From Candidatus Helarchaeota archaeon (lineage in GTDB: Archaea; Asgardarchaeota; Lokiarchaeia; Helarchaeales; RDOG01): a stretch of 64,000 nucleotides of DNA. The DNA is taken from assembly GCA_019058315.1 (NCBI GenBank), contig JAHPZH010000002.1:1-64000 (forward strand), in the 5' to 3' direction. Shown here piece by piece: positions 1 to 9,932 of the stretch (the first letter of the stretch is position 1; each line of letters begins with the position of its first letter). The notes under the pieces were generated by a model. It saw only the letters and a program-made list of their open reading frames with translations. It was not told where the DNA came from and made no database searches. Position numbers and translations under genes: made by a program.

Positions 1-448
<448 letters not shown>

Positions 449-1055
449 TATTATACTATTTTTTTAATTCTTTATCTTTTTTGAATCATTATTTCAAATA
501 GATCCTAGCATTCATCGATTTTATTTTGTTATATATATTAGAAAATGACAAAATGCGCAAATTAGGGAGGGGAGGAATCAAAAGATAAAAATATTAGAAT
601 TGCCATAAACATATTAGAATCATAAGGGATGTATAACAAGGATTGTTGAAAAATCTTGATAAATTAACAGATAAGGAGAAGATGAGAAGACTCATCATAA
701 TATCTAAGAGAAGTGAAGGAAAAGATTTTCTCCCACATATCATAAGTCGGAATTTTAAAGATATTCCAGTCGATTTTATCTCTGAAATGTTAAAATGGGA
801 TTGAACTCAAACATATTCTATTTTTTTCCTAAAAAATACTTGAATATATTAAAAAAAGAAGTAAATCCATTCCTCAAATAAACACCAGAGTAATATAAAT
901 AATAAAATGAGTCACTTAAATGATTCTTCATCTGTTTTATTCTTGGTATTAATCGAATTTTCAATTAAAAATTCAGTTGAATTATAATCAACCATTATAA
1001 ACCAAAAGGTATACTTTTTCCATTGGAAAAAGTAAAAATGAGAATGATTTAAAAA
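449..1055. other. Spacer with no intact gene
   Basis: This AT-rich spacer lies between the 16S tail and the histone gene. Its only coding-like content is the short solenoid fragment at 643-804. I see no tRNA, 5S rRNA or 23S rRNA start, although a linked rRNA operon would place them here. Confidence 0.6.
643..804 (+). pseudogene. Fragment of an alpha-solenoid repeat protein
   Basis: An open frame of about 53 codons (TTG at 643; ATG at 682) ends at a TGA at 802-804. Its last ~25 residues (HIISRNFKDIPVDFISEML) follow the same spacing as the repeats of the 914-residue protein at 1445-4189, for example AIAKNYYELPMGIRNILFEI. The frame is closed by a stop just upstream of 643, and no longer solenoid reading is present. 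It is best read as the decayed remainder of a paralogue, or possibly a tiny stand-alone gene. Similarity was judged by eye. Confidence 0.4.
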
Positions 1056-1289
1056 TTATAGTCCTTTTATCGCTAGGTCAATATCATTACTCGTAATTTT
1101 TTTTCTTCTCGCATGCTTGGCGAGCTCGCGAGCTCTTAAAGTGATAGTTACTACCTCTTTTTGTAAATATGAAATTAAAAATTCAACTGCATCTTTAGCT
1201 ACGATTTTAGCCCCTTGATCATGCATGACTGAACGTGTAGGTGATTTTGGAATATATATTCTACTAGAACTATATCTTTTTTTTGGCAT
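1056..1289 (-). CDS. Archaeal histone with N-terminal tail
   Basis: A 77-residue HMf-type histone that would form dimers and wrap DNA. The histone fold covers about residues 14-77: alpha-1 from the PTRSVMHDQG region, the long central helix AKDAVEFLISYLQKEVVTIT, and the C-terminal block RARELAKHARRKKITSNDIDLAI, in which the ARRKKIT...DI signature of loop 2 and alpha-3 is clear. Archaeal histones are usually 66-69 residues; this one carries about 8-10 extra basic and serine-rich residues (MPKKRYSSSR) before the fold, resembling a short tail. It is divergent from the solenoid gene at 1445 and lies between the two 16S-tail repeats. Confidence 0.93.
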   Translation of the reverse strand: MPKKRYSSSRIYIPKSPTRSVMHDQGAKIVAKDAVEFLISYLQKEVVTITLRARELAKHARRKKITSNDIDLAIKGL

Positions 1290-1444
1290 AATTCATCCCA
1301 TAAATTTTTCTATTAATCTGATCAATAACGTAAAATTCTACGTTTTTACCTTTTTTACTTTTTTTACCGACTTAGTTTAAAAAATATTATTTTCTAATAA
1401 TAATCAGATGTAAAAGGAGATTAATTCTAAATAGGGTAATCTAA

Positions 1445-4189
1445 TTGTCAGATATTTCCAAAGATTGGTTCAATGAATTTTTAGAAGATCCTGAATTCAC
1501 AGAAAACCTCTCTAAACTCGGTGAATTTGAGTATTATGATGACGAATTAGAAAAACCAATAATTTTTAAATACTGGACGGATACTAGGTGGAAAATTGCT
1601 GAAGTAAAGGGACTTAGATATATCCTATCTCCCGCATTTTGGGATGATGGTGAATTGGAGGCGAGATTTGCATTATTTTGTGAACCAGAATTCAATTTAA
1701 AAGTGTACGTAAAAAAAGAATTTTTGGAAGGGATTATTGGAAGAATAGGTTGTTATAAAGTTGCAGTAGATTATTCAAAAAAATTAGAACTTATAAGAAT
1801 GGAAGCAATAAAATTATCTCCAAAAGACGAATTATTAGCCACGATCCAGAATCTAGACCATTTTTTCACTGAAACTAAACCCGTTTTCATGAGTTTCGAT
1901 TATAACATCGCACATCAAGCACTAACTATGATCATTGCTAAGGGACTGGGGACCAGCGAGCTGTTGGAACAGCGTTGTAAAGAAATAAAAGAGATTTTAA
2001 ATGAATTAATTAGGGATTCTGAATTTACTAGGACTATTAATCCACAAATCTATATCCAAGTCAAGGCATTATTGGATTTTAGCCCCGATCTTTGGTTACC
2101 TGACTTTATTAAAAAATTCAATCTTTCATTTTATCTGCAAAAAATGTATGAAATCGAAGATGATGAAGTAAAAGAAAAATTAGTAAGGATTAGAAGAGAA
2201 TTTGATTTTTTGCAAGACGAGAATGAACTTAAAAAAGTGTTAGCAGTAATAGATGACTTTCATAACCCCAAAGATTGGGGAAGAAAATACTTAGTAAAAC
2301 TTTCTAAAAATGTTAAAGGTTCGAAAATTCTTGCACGAGCCCTTTCAAAATCCTTTGAAAAAGTTCCCACCTATTTCAGAAATGAATTAATCCGAAATAT
2401 TTACGGAAACAGAATGACGGTTCAACACTTGCCCGCAGTTCTTATCAAAAATTTTAATTTTTTATCACAGTATGAGCAGGACCTACTTTATTCAATTTTA
2501 AAAGAACCTACCACTAAAAAACATCTAAGAAGAAGTGGGGATACAGCAATTGCGATAGCAAAAAATTATTATGAGCTTCCCATGGGAATTAGAAACATAT
2601 TATTTGAAATTTATAGGGATAATCAAAGTCTTGAAAAAATTGACAGGGAAATATCAAGAAACTACAAAGAACTTCCCAAAGAGGATACTATGGTATACGT
2701 ACAAGACGATCCAACCAAAAACTTAGCTTATGTGATAGACCGAAATTTTAAACCCCCTTTTACTGACTCTCAAGAATTATATTTACAAGATCCCAAACAT
2801 TATGAGACCATTAAAAATGCGGAAAAAATATTAGATAGTTTTGATCTCTTACCTAAAGCTATTAAAAATGAAATTCTAATTAACTTGTCGAAACAAGATC
2901 ATATGGGGATATTTGTAGGGTATTTATTTGGAAATGGTTTTCACAATCTTCCAAAAGACTACAGATACCCATTATTGAAACAATTATCCGAAAATAAAGT
3001 GAATAGATGGCATGTGGCATGGATTATTTTATATTATTACTTTCATTTGTCAGATAAAATAAAAAAAATGCTTCCAAACTTACTCAATGATGATGAAGTA
3101 ATACTCAGAGCGGCAGATGCTGCTATAAATAACTTCTTTAAATTACCTTCAGAAATAAAAAATATTATTATTAAAAAAATCTTAAGACATGAGAAGTTGA
3201 TGGAAGAAAAATTAATTTACCGATTTGATTTATGGTATAAATGGCCAAACAAGTCAAATCGAGACCATATACTTCCTTTGCTCGTAGCCCTTTCTAAGTA
3301 TGAAAAGGGAAAAAAGTATGTAGGTAGATGTTTTGAAGTTAATTTTACAGCATTTTCTGAGGAAGTGCGACAAAAGATTTTAGACACATTTTATGACAAA
3401 GAAATAATTAATGTCCATGTGGCATATATCATCTTTCGCAATTTTAACAGCTTCTCTCCACATATTGAGAAATTAATCTATGAATTATTAAAAGATGACG
3501 GAGTCATCATAAATGGAGCAGGGGGTATTGTAAATTATTATGATAAACTAAACCTTAATCTAAAACTATATTTAATGAGCAGGCTATCCCATGACAAGAC
3601 ACTTTTTCATAGGTTTTTCAGTCGGATAACTCATTATTATCAATATAATATTGCTAAGTTATATGAGGTATTAGGATTCTTTTTAGATAACAAGGATTTA
3701 ATGGAGGATACGGGAATGTATATTTTAAAGCGTTTCCACGAATATCCTCCAGCTATATCTGGTAATTTATTGAAAAAAATGTTAGAAAAAGATAACCTTT
3801 TGGAAAACATCATCATTAACTTATTCAACTATTACGAAAACCTCCCCATGGTAGTTTGGGAATTTTTATTTATTTTATTGGAATCGGACGTGAATTTATT
3901 TAAATCAACTCTAAAATCAGTAGATATTTATACTGATCCCCCCATAAAGAGGAAAAAATACGAAAATATTGTTAATAAAAAGCTGGGGAAGTATGCTTCA
4001 AATAGATATGAAAGACATAGAGAGCTATTAGACGAAATTATTAATAATATCACAACTATTGAACGACATGGATTCCCATTATATAATTTTCTCTATAATT
4101 TTCCAGAAGATATCAAAAGTAAAATGTTAGGAATACTTTCCAAAAATAAAAAATTTGAGAAATTATTGGGAATGTTGTTAAGAGAGTAG
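1445..4189 (+). CDS. Large alpha-solenoid (HEAT-like repeat) protein
   Basis: A 914-residue protein of unknown function. From about residue 280 to 850 it is built from degenerate ~35-40-residue helical repeats with the core pattern N-[YF]-x-x-L-P-x-x-[IL]-[RK]-N-x-[IL]-L, for example around KNYYELPMGIRNILFEI and NNFFKLPSEIKNIIIKKI. This is typical of HEAT/ARM-like scaffolds that bind proteins or nucleic acids. The N-terminal ~200 residues are acidic and not recognised. There is no signal peptide or clear membrane segment. The start is a TTG at 1445, with AGGGT about 10 nt upstream. A decayed fragment with the same repeats lies at 643-804. Its place between two 16S tails, next to a nuclease-like gene, would fit a defence or cargo role, but this is inference. 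Confidence 0.75.
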   Translation: MSDISKDWFNEFLEDPEFTENLSKLGEFEYYDDELEKPIIFKYWTDTRWKIAEVKGLRYILSPAFWDDGELEARFALFCEPEFNLKVYVKKEFLEGIIGRIGCYKVAVDYSKKLELIRMEAIKLSPKDELLATIQNLDHFFTETKPVFMSFDYNIAHQALTMIIAKGLGTSELLEQRCKEIKEILNELIRDSEFTRTINPQIYIQVKALLDFSPDLWLPDFIKKFNLSFYLQKMYEIEDDEVKEKLVRIRREFDFLQDENELKKVLAVIDDFHNPKDWGRKYLVKLSKNVKGSKILARALSKSFEKVPTYFRNELIRNIYGNRMTVQHLPAVLIKNFNFLSQYEQDLLYSILKEPTTKKHLRRSGDTAIAIAKNYYELPMGIRNILFEIYRDNQSLEKIDREISRNYKELPKEDTMVYVQDDPTKNLAYVIDRNFKPPFTDSQELYLQDPKHYETIKNAEKILDSFDLLPKAIKNEILINLSKQDHMGIFVGYLFGNGFHNLPKDYRYPLLKQLSENKVNRWHVAWIILYYYFHLSDKIKKMLPNLLNDDEVILRAADAAINNFFKLPSEIKNIIIKKILRHEKLMEEKLIYRFDLWYKWPNKSNRDHILPLLVALSKYEKGKKYVGRCFEVNFTAFSEEVRQKILDTFYDKEIINVHVAYIIFRNFNSFSPHIEKLIYELLKDDGVIINGAGGIVNYYDKLNLNLKLYLMSRLSHDKTLFHRFFSRITHYYQYNIAKLYEVLGFFLDNKDLMEDTGMYILKRFHEYPPAISGNLLKKMLEKDNLLENIIINLFNYYENLPMVVWEFLFILLESDVNLFKSTLKSVDIYTDPPIKRKKYENIVNKKLGKYASNRYERHRELLDEIINNITTIERHGFPLYNFLYNFPEDIKSKMLGILSKNKKFEKLLGMLLRE

Positions 4190-4302
4190 AAATTTTAGAA
4201 AAAATTTTTAAAAATACAGCAAATGATAAAGTGACTATAATCTAATACATTCAGGTATTTAGGAACTTGACTAATTTATCGAACTAATACCCAAGAATTA
4301 AT

Positions 4303-5028
4303 TCACAATATTCTGAAAATTAATTCTACAATAAAAGAAAATACTAATAATGAATAGTATTCTGAGTTATACCATTTTGAATAATCTAATCTCCCATAAA
4401 TTGGCAAATTTTTATGTTTGGGACCTGTCTTGTCACTTTTTATAATAATATCTCTATAATCCTTATAAATTGGGAAATTTTCATTTGAATTAATCGGCTT
4501 TTTCTCAAAATACAACCGCATTTTTTCATCAAATGAAATTAATCCAATCGGTAAATGTTGTATTAACTTTTTAATACCATCAGTTAATCCAATCTTTTGT
4601 ATTACTAAATAAGATTCATCAAGATATTGGAGGTATAATAGAGCTTGACCAATTCCGTTGTAAAAATTTTTATCAACTGCTCTACTATCATCCATATGTT
4701 TTTTTTGCAACACTTTCACTTTCTTACTCGTTCCATTGGTATCAATGATGGATGGGGAACCTTCTAATCTTTTGATCTCATATCCAATTAATTTAATGCT
4801 TCCATCTGATCTGGGTTGGAATTCTAATACATCAATGTCAGGGTAAAAACTTCTTTTTGCCTTTCTTGGAAGGTTAAAACTTTTTACAAGTTCAAATATT
4901 ACTGAGTTTTTATTAAGAGAAAGTATTTTTCCGATAAACCTTTGACGAATCTCATCTTCACTGTCAAATATTTTTAAATCTTTAAGCGTTCTTTTTTTCA
5001 ATTCATCGCGATCCATAATTATTGGCAT
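4303..5028 (-). CDS. PD-(D/E)XK nuclease-like protein with C-terminal membrane helix
   Basis: A 241-residue protein. The central part has the restriction-endonuclease-like core: acidic residues D64/D66 in FYPDIDVLEF, then E84-x-K86 in GYEIKR, and a following helix with Q128 and Y132 (GIGQALLYLQYL). This spacing matches the D...ExK...QxxxY arrangement seen in many PD-(D/E)XK DNA-cleaving families. Residues 225-241 are strongly hydrophobic (YYSLLVFSFIVELIF) and may be a membrane anchor, which is odd for a nuclease. It is convergent with the solenoid gene and ends the segment just before the second 16S tail. Catalytic activity is inferred from motifs only; an inactive relative is possible. Confidence 0.6.
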   Translation of the reverse strand: MPIIMDRDELKKRTLKDLKIFDSEDEIRQRFIGKILSLNKNSVIFELVKSFNLPRKAKRSFYPDIDVLEFQPRSDGSIKLIGYEIKRLEGSPSIIDTNGTSKKVKVLQKKHMDDSRAVDKNFYNGIGQALLYLQYLDESYLVIQKIGLTDGIKKLIQHLPIGLISFDEKMRLYFEKKPINSNENFPIYKDYRDIIIKSDKTGPKHKNLPIYGRLDYSKWYNSEYYSLLVFSFIVELIFRIL

Positions 5029-5073
5029 AAATCTTCCCTGTATATTAATTAATTCTTCAAAAAAGTTTTATGT

Positions 5074-5170
5074 AGGTAGCCGTAGGGGAACCTGCGGTTG
5101 GATCACCTCCTAAGAAAGCTGGGATGACTCCAGCTGGGGATCTTCTATTCTGGAGATGTTGATTTGAGCA
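5074..5170 (+). repeat. Right copy of 16S-tail direct repeat (truncated 16S fragment)
   Basis: These 97 nt repeat the last 38 nt of the 16S gene, including the terminal CACCTCCT, plus the adjoining spacer and its hairpin. No other 16S sequence precedes them: 5041-5073 is unrelated AT-rich DNA. The copy differs from 351-448 by a few substitutions and a single-base gap in the hairpin. It therefore cannot be a functional rRNA gene, only a left-over tail. Confidence 0.92.
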
Positions 5171-5300
5171 AGTATTCTCTTTTTATATAATTCCCATTTT
5201 TAATCAAGAATAATTATATCAATTAAAATTAATTATACTAATTAATTAATTCATTTTTTAATATCAATAAGCTATTGTAGGTTTATAGTACTATTTTCAC

Positions 5301-6773
5301 TTAGAAATTATAACTCGATTGAACCTTAACTATCTCATGAAGCAATTTTTTTAATAAATTATCACGTAATATTCTATCCTCATTTCTATTCCATAGATTA
5401 TTAATTTCATCTTTATCTTCAACAAGATTAAACAAATCACCTATAGTTTCATTATCACGATAAATGGTTAATCTATGTGTTTCAGTTATTAGAGTCCTTA
5501 ATGAAGTAGAAAGCCCCTTTCCTGAATGCTCAAAATCATCATCCTCAATTAGACAACAATCTCTTATTTTACTTGATGGTTTTTCGAGAATTGGAGTTAT
5601 GTCAAATCCTTGCCCATTTTTTAAAGGATCCACACCAACTAAACTGAGAATTGTTTGGGGTATATCAATAGAATTAACAATAGACTCTGAAACAGAAGTT
5701 TTCGTTAGACCTGGTACTTTCCATAATAATGGGACATTCAGAACTCCATGAAAGTGAGCTGGACCTTTTAATACCAAACCATGGTCTCCCATTAAATCAC
5801 CATGATCGCTTGTAAAAATAATAATCGTGTTTTCACTTAGTCCTAACCGTTCCAAAGAATTTAAAATTTGCCCAACCCCATCATCAATCATTTTTATTGA
5901 CCCGTATGTTAAAGCAATAAATTTTTTTGTTTTCTCTTCGTCGATCTTCTTATAAAACATACCGGTGCGCGAGGGATTATCCATATGTTTCCATAAATAC
6001 TCATGTTTTGTCGTTCCATCTTCATCATAAAAGTTAGAAGGAAGTTCTATATCTTCGGTTTTGTACATCTTTTCATATTTTCCAGGAGGACATACTGGAT
6101 GATGAGGATCTGGATATGAACAAAATAGAAAAAATGGCTTATTCCCATATACACCTTGAGCATATCGTTCCAAAAAACCAACCGATTGCTCAGTAATATA
6201 AGTAGTTGAATACAATTCCTCTGGAATTGGTGTTTTATAATAGAGTTCTTTCATCAAAGTTGGTTGATTTTTAATTATTTTTATGTATTCTGGTGCTCTT
6301 TCCCTAAGCCAATCCCAATAATGACCAGTTACCACATCTCCATGCCCTATTGCTATTTCTACATCTTCAAATCCGTAATAGGGAATTGGAAAATCGATTT
6401 TTCTTTTAAAAAACCATTTAGTCAGTCTTTCAGCGGATTTCTCCTTACCAGGATAAAGTTTACCAAAAAATTGGAAATGTAACTTACCTATTGCTTTTGT
6501 ATAGTATCCATTTTCCTTTAAAATCTGAGTGAAGGTCGGAATTTTTAGATTTAAGTTCAACCCATTGCAAGGAACCCCATGAATTGATGGATATTGACTG
6601 GTGAAGATTGATGCTCGATTTGGCATACACATAGGATTAGCACAATAGTATCTATTAAAACGAACTCCATTTTCTGCTATTCCATCAATATTTGGCGTTT
6701 TAAGGATAGGATTTCCCATGCAGCCTAAATGGTCTGCGCGTAGTTGATCCGTCATTATGAATAAGATATTCAT
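5301..6773 (-). CDS. Sulfatase (formylglycine-dependent, arylsulfatase family)
   Basis: A sulfatase of the alkaline-phosphatase superfamily, about 490 residues from the ATG at 6773, which hydrolyses sulfate esters. The N-terminus NILFIMTDQLRADHLG holds the first metal-binding acidic residue. C49-M-P-N-R53 is the CxPxR site where cysteine is converted to formylglycine. Further on, IIIFTSDHGDLMGDHG is the second metal-binding block. The frame stays open upstream to 6860, but those 29 extra residues are atypical, so the start at 6773 is preferred. There is no signal peptide, so it is probably cytoplasmic. Maturation would need a formylglycine-generating enzyme or anaerobic radical SAM enzyme, not clearly present in the window. 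A second sulfatase lies at 16961. Confidence 0.93.
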   Translation of the reverse strand: MNILFIMTDQLRADHLGCMGNPILKTPNIDGIAENGVRFNRYYCANPMCMPNRASIFTSQYPSIHGVPCNGLNLNLKIPTFTQILKENGYYTKAIGKLHFQFFGKLYPGKEKSAERLTKWFFKRKIDFPIPYYGFEDVEIAIGHGDVVTGHYWDWLRERAPEYIKIIKNQPTLMKELYYKTPIPEELYSTTYITEQSVGFLERYAQGVYGNKPFFLFCSYPDPHHPVCPPGKYEKMYKTEDIELPSNFYDEDGTTKHEYLWKHMDNPSRTGMFYKKIDEEKTKKFIALTYGSIKMIDDGVGQILNSLERLGLSENTIIIFTSDHGDLMGDHGLVLKGPAHFHGVLNVPLLWKVPGLTKTSVSESIVNSIDIPQTILSLVGVDPLKNGQGFDITPILEKPSSKIRDCCLIEDDDFEHSGKGLSTSLRTLITETHRLTIYRDNETIGDLFNLVEDKDEINNLWNRNEDRILRDNLLKKLLHEIVKVQSSYNF

Positions 6774-6919
6774 TTTTTCAGTAATAATATCACCAAAATT
6801 CCTTATTTTAATACGAAACTCAATACCATAATACAATTTATTAATAAATAATTTATGCAAAAAAGAAAAAATGGAGTTAGATTTCCTATTTTTGAAATCC
6901 TATAGGCTTTGATGAAGAA

Positions 6920-8392
6920 TTATTTCCATTGTTTACTCTGAAAGTATTCCCATAATTCAAGAGCAGACTCAGCTGCAAGTTCTGTTCCGATCCCCCATCC
7001 ACCAGCATCTGCTGAACAATAGAATAAACCTTTTATTGGAGAAATTTGAGATGGTCTTTTTTCAAAGGCTTGATCTTTTGATTGTGATATCCCTATACCC
7101 ACACCTTCCTTACCAAATCTAGCAGATAATATATTAGTTGAGAAAAAATCGCTGATAATAATATGATCTTCTAGGTCTGGCCAAAGTGATATTAATGAAT
7201 TTAAACAACACTTTCGCCATTTTTCATCCGATTTTTTATCCCAATTCATGATTTTCCCAAAAGAAGTTGGAGTAGTAGTGTGAATATTTTGGCAACCTTT
7301 GGGTGCTAAAGAAGGATCATGGTTTGATACTGGAATAATTAATAGGGTACTCGTTTCGGGTACTTCTATCTCGCTTAAATCGATCTCACTCATCCCTTCT
7401 GCAATCCAAGCTAATGCTTGTTCCATACCATCCTCTTGATTAATTGGAGGAACATAAGTAATGTGTTTTTGATCAGTTATAACCTTATCAATTCCTAATT
7501 TTAGAGTGCAGACTTGTAACCCCCATTTTAAATCTTTTATATATTTTACATATTCTTTAGAAAAGAATTTTTCACCCACCAAATTAAGAACTGTTGTTTT
7601 TATATCCGAATTACTAATTATTATATCTGCTTCATAAAATTTTTTATCTGGACCGGCTTCCACACCTTTTACTTCATTATCCTTAATAATGATTTTTCTC
7701 ACATTCCCATCCTTTCCCATGATAATGTTTCCGTCATTCTCTGTAATACATTGACAATATGTCTCTGGAATTACTCCACAACCACCCATTGGATAACCTC
7801 CACCTACTGGAGACCCATGATTCATGATAAGTGCATTTATTTTTATACTTTTCAAATATTCTCCGGCAGAAATTTCAGTAGGTAAATTTCCAAAACATAT
7901 TCCTGCTTGTAGAGAATGAATTAATGTTTGTATCACATGACTTGAACCTAGTTTTTCATTAAAGAATTCTTGAAGACTAAAATAATTCCATTTTTCTATC
8001 TCTTCATCGCTCATTTTCACAATTTCATCAATTAATCTGATCCTCTTGCTAATTCTTTTGGTTTTTGTCTTCTTTTTTTCCCGAATTTCCATTCCCATAA
8101 AATTTTGTGAAGGTTCTGGATTTCGGGTATAGCTCCATTTTACTGAATCTTTTTTTCCAATTTTTTCTAATATAGTTCCTAATGGACCCTTATCACAAGT
8201 TGCCATTGTGTGACAGCCCACATCAAATAACCATTTTCTTCCTTGATCATCTTTTTTAATGTATGACCCACATCGTCCACCTAATATATTATTTTTTTCA
8301 AATAATGTTACTTCCGCCTTGTTATAATTAGCAATTAATGCACCAATACCTGAGCCACCAATTCCAGAGCCAATAATAATTATTTTTTTCAT
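6920..8392 (-). CDS. Phytoene desaturase/CrtI-like FAD oxidoreductase
   Basis: A 490-residue flavoprotein of the CrtI/amine-oxidase superfamily. Residues 1-36 form a dinucleotide-binding fold (KKIIIIGSGIGGSGIGALI, then an acidic residue at the end of the second strand in VTLFEKN), followed by LGGRCGS, typical for this family. The C-terminus carries the FAD-contact segment GLFYCSADAGGWGIGTELAAESA. Substrates in the family are hydrophobic polyenes or isoprenoid chains, so a role in lipid or quinone side-chain redox is plausible but unproven. It lies downstream of the fixC/fixX-like genes on the same strand. No crtB-like synthase is seen in the window. Confidence 0.82.
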   Translation of the reverse strand: MKKIIIIGSGIGGSGIGALIANYNKAEVTLFEKNNILGGRCGSYIKKDDQGRKWLFDVGCHTMATCDKGPLGTILEKIGKKDSVKWSYTRNPEPSQNFMGMEIREKKKTKTKRISKRIRLIDEIVKMSDEEIEKWNYFSLQEFFNEKLGSSHVIQTLIHSLQAGICFGNLPTEISAGEYLKSIKINALIMNHGSPVGGGYPMGGCGVIPETYCQCITENDGNIIMGKDGNVRKIIIKDNEVKGVEAGPDKKFYEADIIISNSDIKTTVLNLVGEKFFSKEYVKYIKDLKWGLQVCTLKLGIDKVITDQKHITYVPPINQEDGMEQALAWIAEGMSEIDLSEIEVPETSTLLIIPVSNHDPSLAPKGCQNIHTTTPTSFGKIMNWDKKSDEKWRKCCLNSLISLWPDLEDHIIISDFFSTNILSARFGKEGVGIGISQSKDQAFEKRPSQISPIKGLFYCSADAGGWGIGTELAAESALELWEYFQSKQWK

Positions 8393-8537
8393 TATAATAC
8401 CTCGACTTTCTTTTGCATTAAATTAAATTTATGAATTCAGAAATCATTTACAGAAATTATTTAAGATTGAAGTTTAATAAAAAATCTTTGTTCTGTATTA
8501 GTCCATAATTTTAGAATAATCCAAATTTATTATAATT

Positions 8538-8644
8538 TTAACCCCAATCACTTTTATAACCTGTTCCTCCTTTAGGCCAATTAAAATCGATAGCTTTCTC
8601 TGGACAAACGTACTAACATGCAGCACATTCCATGCATTTATCAA
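8538..8644 (-). pseudogene. fixX-like ferredoxin 3' fragment
   Basis: These ~107 nt closely match the 3' end of the intact fixX-like gene at 9656-9925, including its stop codon. Read in the same frame they give CMECAAC-type residues, then an in-frame TAG where the intact copy has Trp65, then YVCPEKAIDFNWPKGG and the normal C-terminus. The 5' half is missing. The copy lies just beyond the alpha/beta hydrolase gene in the same orientation as the intact gene, so the hydrolase is bracketed by two fixX tails. Confidence 0.88.
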
Positions 8645-8671
8645 GATAACAAATAATAAGCTCAATTCTAA

Positions 8672-9466
8672 TTATGCGAGAAATTCCAGTAAAGACTTAA
8701 TGGTTTTTTCGGGTTCTTGTGAAAAAAGGGCGTGAGCACTGTTTTCGAATAGCATAAGTTTTGGATAAGGGATAAGTTGGACCAGTTGTAGACTCGCCTT
8801 ATATGAAATAAGAGAATCCAGCTTGCCATGCATTATTAAAACGGGTTTATTAATGTTTTTCAATCTTTTCCTGGAATCAAATTTGATAGTTGCTTCTAAT
8901 TGACGTTTAAATTCATCAAAAGTTGGTGTAATTTTGAAAGCCCTTTGTTTTACTCTTTCTATCTTATCCGGATTCGCCTTAATGAAGTCCTTTGAAAAGA
9001 TCGCGGAAATTAGCATCTCCCTAGTCTTCTCAGGAGTCTTCATTCTACCTTTATAAGCACCCTTGAATAGCCTAGCTAGAAGTCTCATAAACCATGTCAA
9101 ACCTGTGGCTGTTGAACAAAGCACGAGTTTTTCGACTCGTTCGGGGTAGCTGAGAGCCATTTCTTGAGCAATCATGCCGCCCATCGAAATCCCAAGAACA
9201 TGTGCGCGTTCAATTTCTAACTCATTCATTAAGTTGACCGTATCATCAGCGAACATCGTAATTGTGTATTTCATATCTGGCTTATCTGTTTGCCCAATGC
9301 CTCTATTGTCAAAAATAATGGTCTTATACTGCTCTGATAGCTCCTCAATCATTGGAGGCTCCCACCACTCAAGCGTAGCACCTAACCCCATGATCATCAC
9401 GAGCGGGAATCCATCACCACTGATCTTATATTCCATATTTATGTCTTTAACTTTAATTTTTGCCAT
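8672..9466 (-). CDS. Alpha/beta hydrolase
   Basis: A 264-residue hydrolase of the alpha/beta fold. The nucleophile elbow G92-I-S94-M-G96-G holds Ser94; Asp217 (HGKLDSL) and His245 (NSAHAL) complete the triad. The oxyanion region is MIMGLGAT, and the FDNRGIGQTDKP block is typical of esterases and C-C hydrolases. Substrate unknown. The gene is visibly more GC-rich than its neighbours (32 of 60 bases are G or C at 9121-9180) and sits between an intact fixX-like gene and a broken fixX tail, both signs of a later arrival. It is cytoplasmic; no signal peptide is seen. Confidence 0.92.
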   Translation of the reverse strand: MAKIKVKDINMEYKISGDGFPLVMIMGLGATLEWWEPPMIEELSEQYKTIIFDNRGIGQTDKPDMKYTITMFADDTVNLMNELEIERAHVLGISMGGMIAQEMALSYPERVEKLVLCSTATGLTWFMRLLARLFKGAYKGRMKTPEKTREMLISAIFSKDFIKANPDKIERVKQRAFKITPTFDEFKRQLEATIKFDSRKRLKNINKPVLIMHGKLDSLISYKASLQLVQLIPYPKLMLFENSAHALFSQEPEKTIKSLLEFLA

Positions 9467-9655
9467 TCAAATCAAATCCTTCAATTTTTCCATTTACTTA
9501 AGTTTATTGATTGAATTGGATTTAAAAAATTTGTATAATGGTCAATAAATTTGTGTATAGTTACATACTAGATTTAAAAAAATATATCTGGAGTTGTCAA
9601 TACAAACTCTAATAACATGTCAAGATTGTAAATATTCCTCATTTTTATTAGTATT

Positions 9656-9925
9656 TTACCCCCAATCACTTTTATAGCCTGTTCCCCCTTTAGGCCAATT
9701 GAAATCGATAGCTTTCTCTGGACAAACGTACCAACACGCAGCACATTCCATGCATTCATTAAGACTTAAGATTTTTGCTTTTTTTTGTACAATTTCAAAA
9801 CAACCAGCTAGACATACTTTAACGCAATTTGCACAACCAACGCATTTTTCTACGTTAATTTTTATAAATTCGCCTGTCCCCTCTATCCATTCAACCCCTG
9901 GAAATTTTTTAGAAATTCGAACCAT
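9656..9925 (-). CDS. fixX: FixX-like ferredoxin (two 4Fe-4S clusters)
   Basis: An 89-residue ferredoxin with two full cluster motifs: C28-x2-C31-x2-C34-x3-C38 and C58-x2-C61-x2-C64-x3-C68. The C-terminal segment KAIDFNWPKGGTGYK matches the characteristic W/NYPRGG-FG ending of FixX, the small partner of the ETF-quinone oxidoreductase-like flavoprotein FixC. It starts 7 nt after the FixC-like gene on the same strand, so the two are surely co-transcribed and likely form one electron-transfer unit. No FixA/FixB (ETF subunits) is present nearby. A broken copy of its 3' end is at 8538-8644. Confidence 0.9.
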   Translation of the reverse strand: MVRISKKFPGVEWIEGTGEFIKINVEKCVGCANCVKVCLAGCFEIVQKKAKILSLNECMECAACWYVCPEKAIDFNWPKGGTGYKSDWG

Positions 9926-9932
9926 ATATAAC

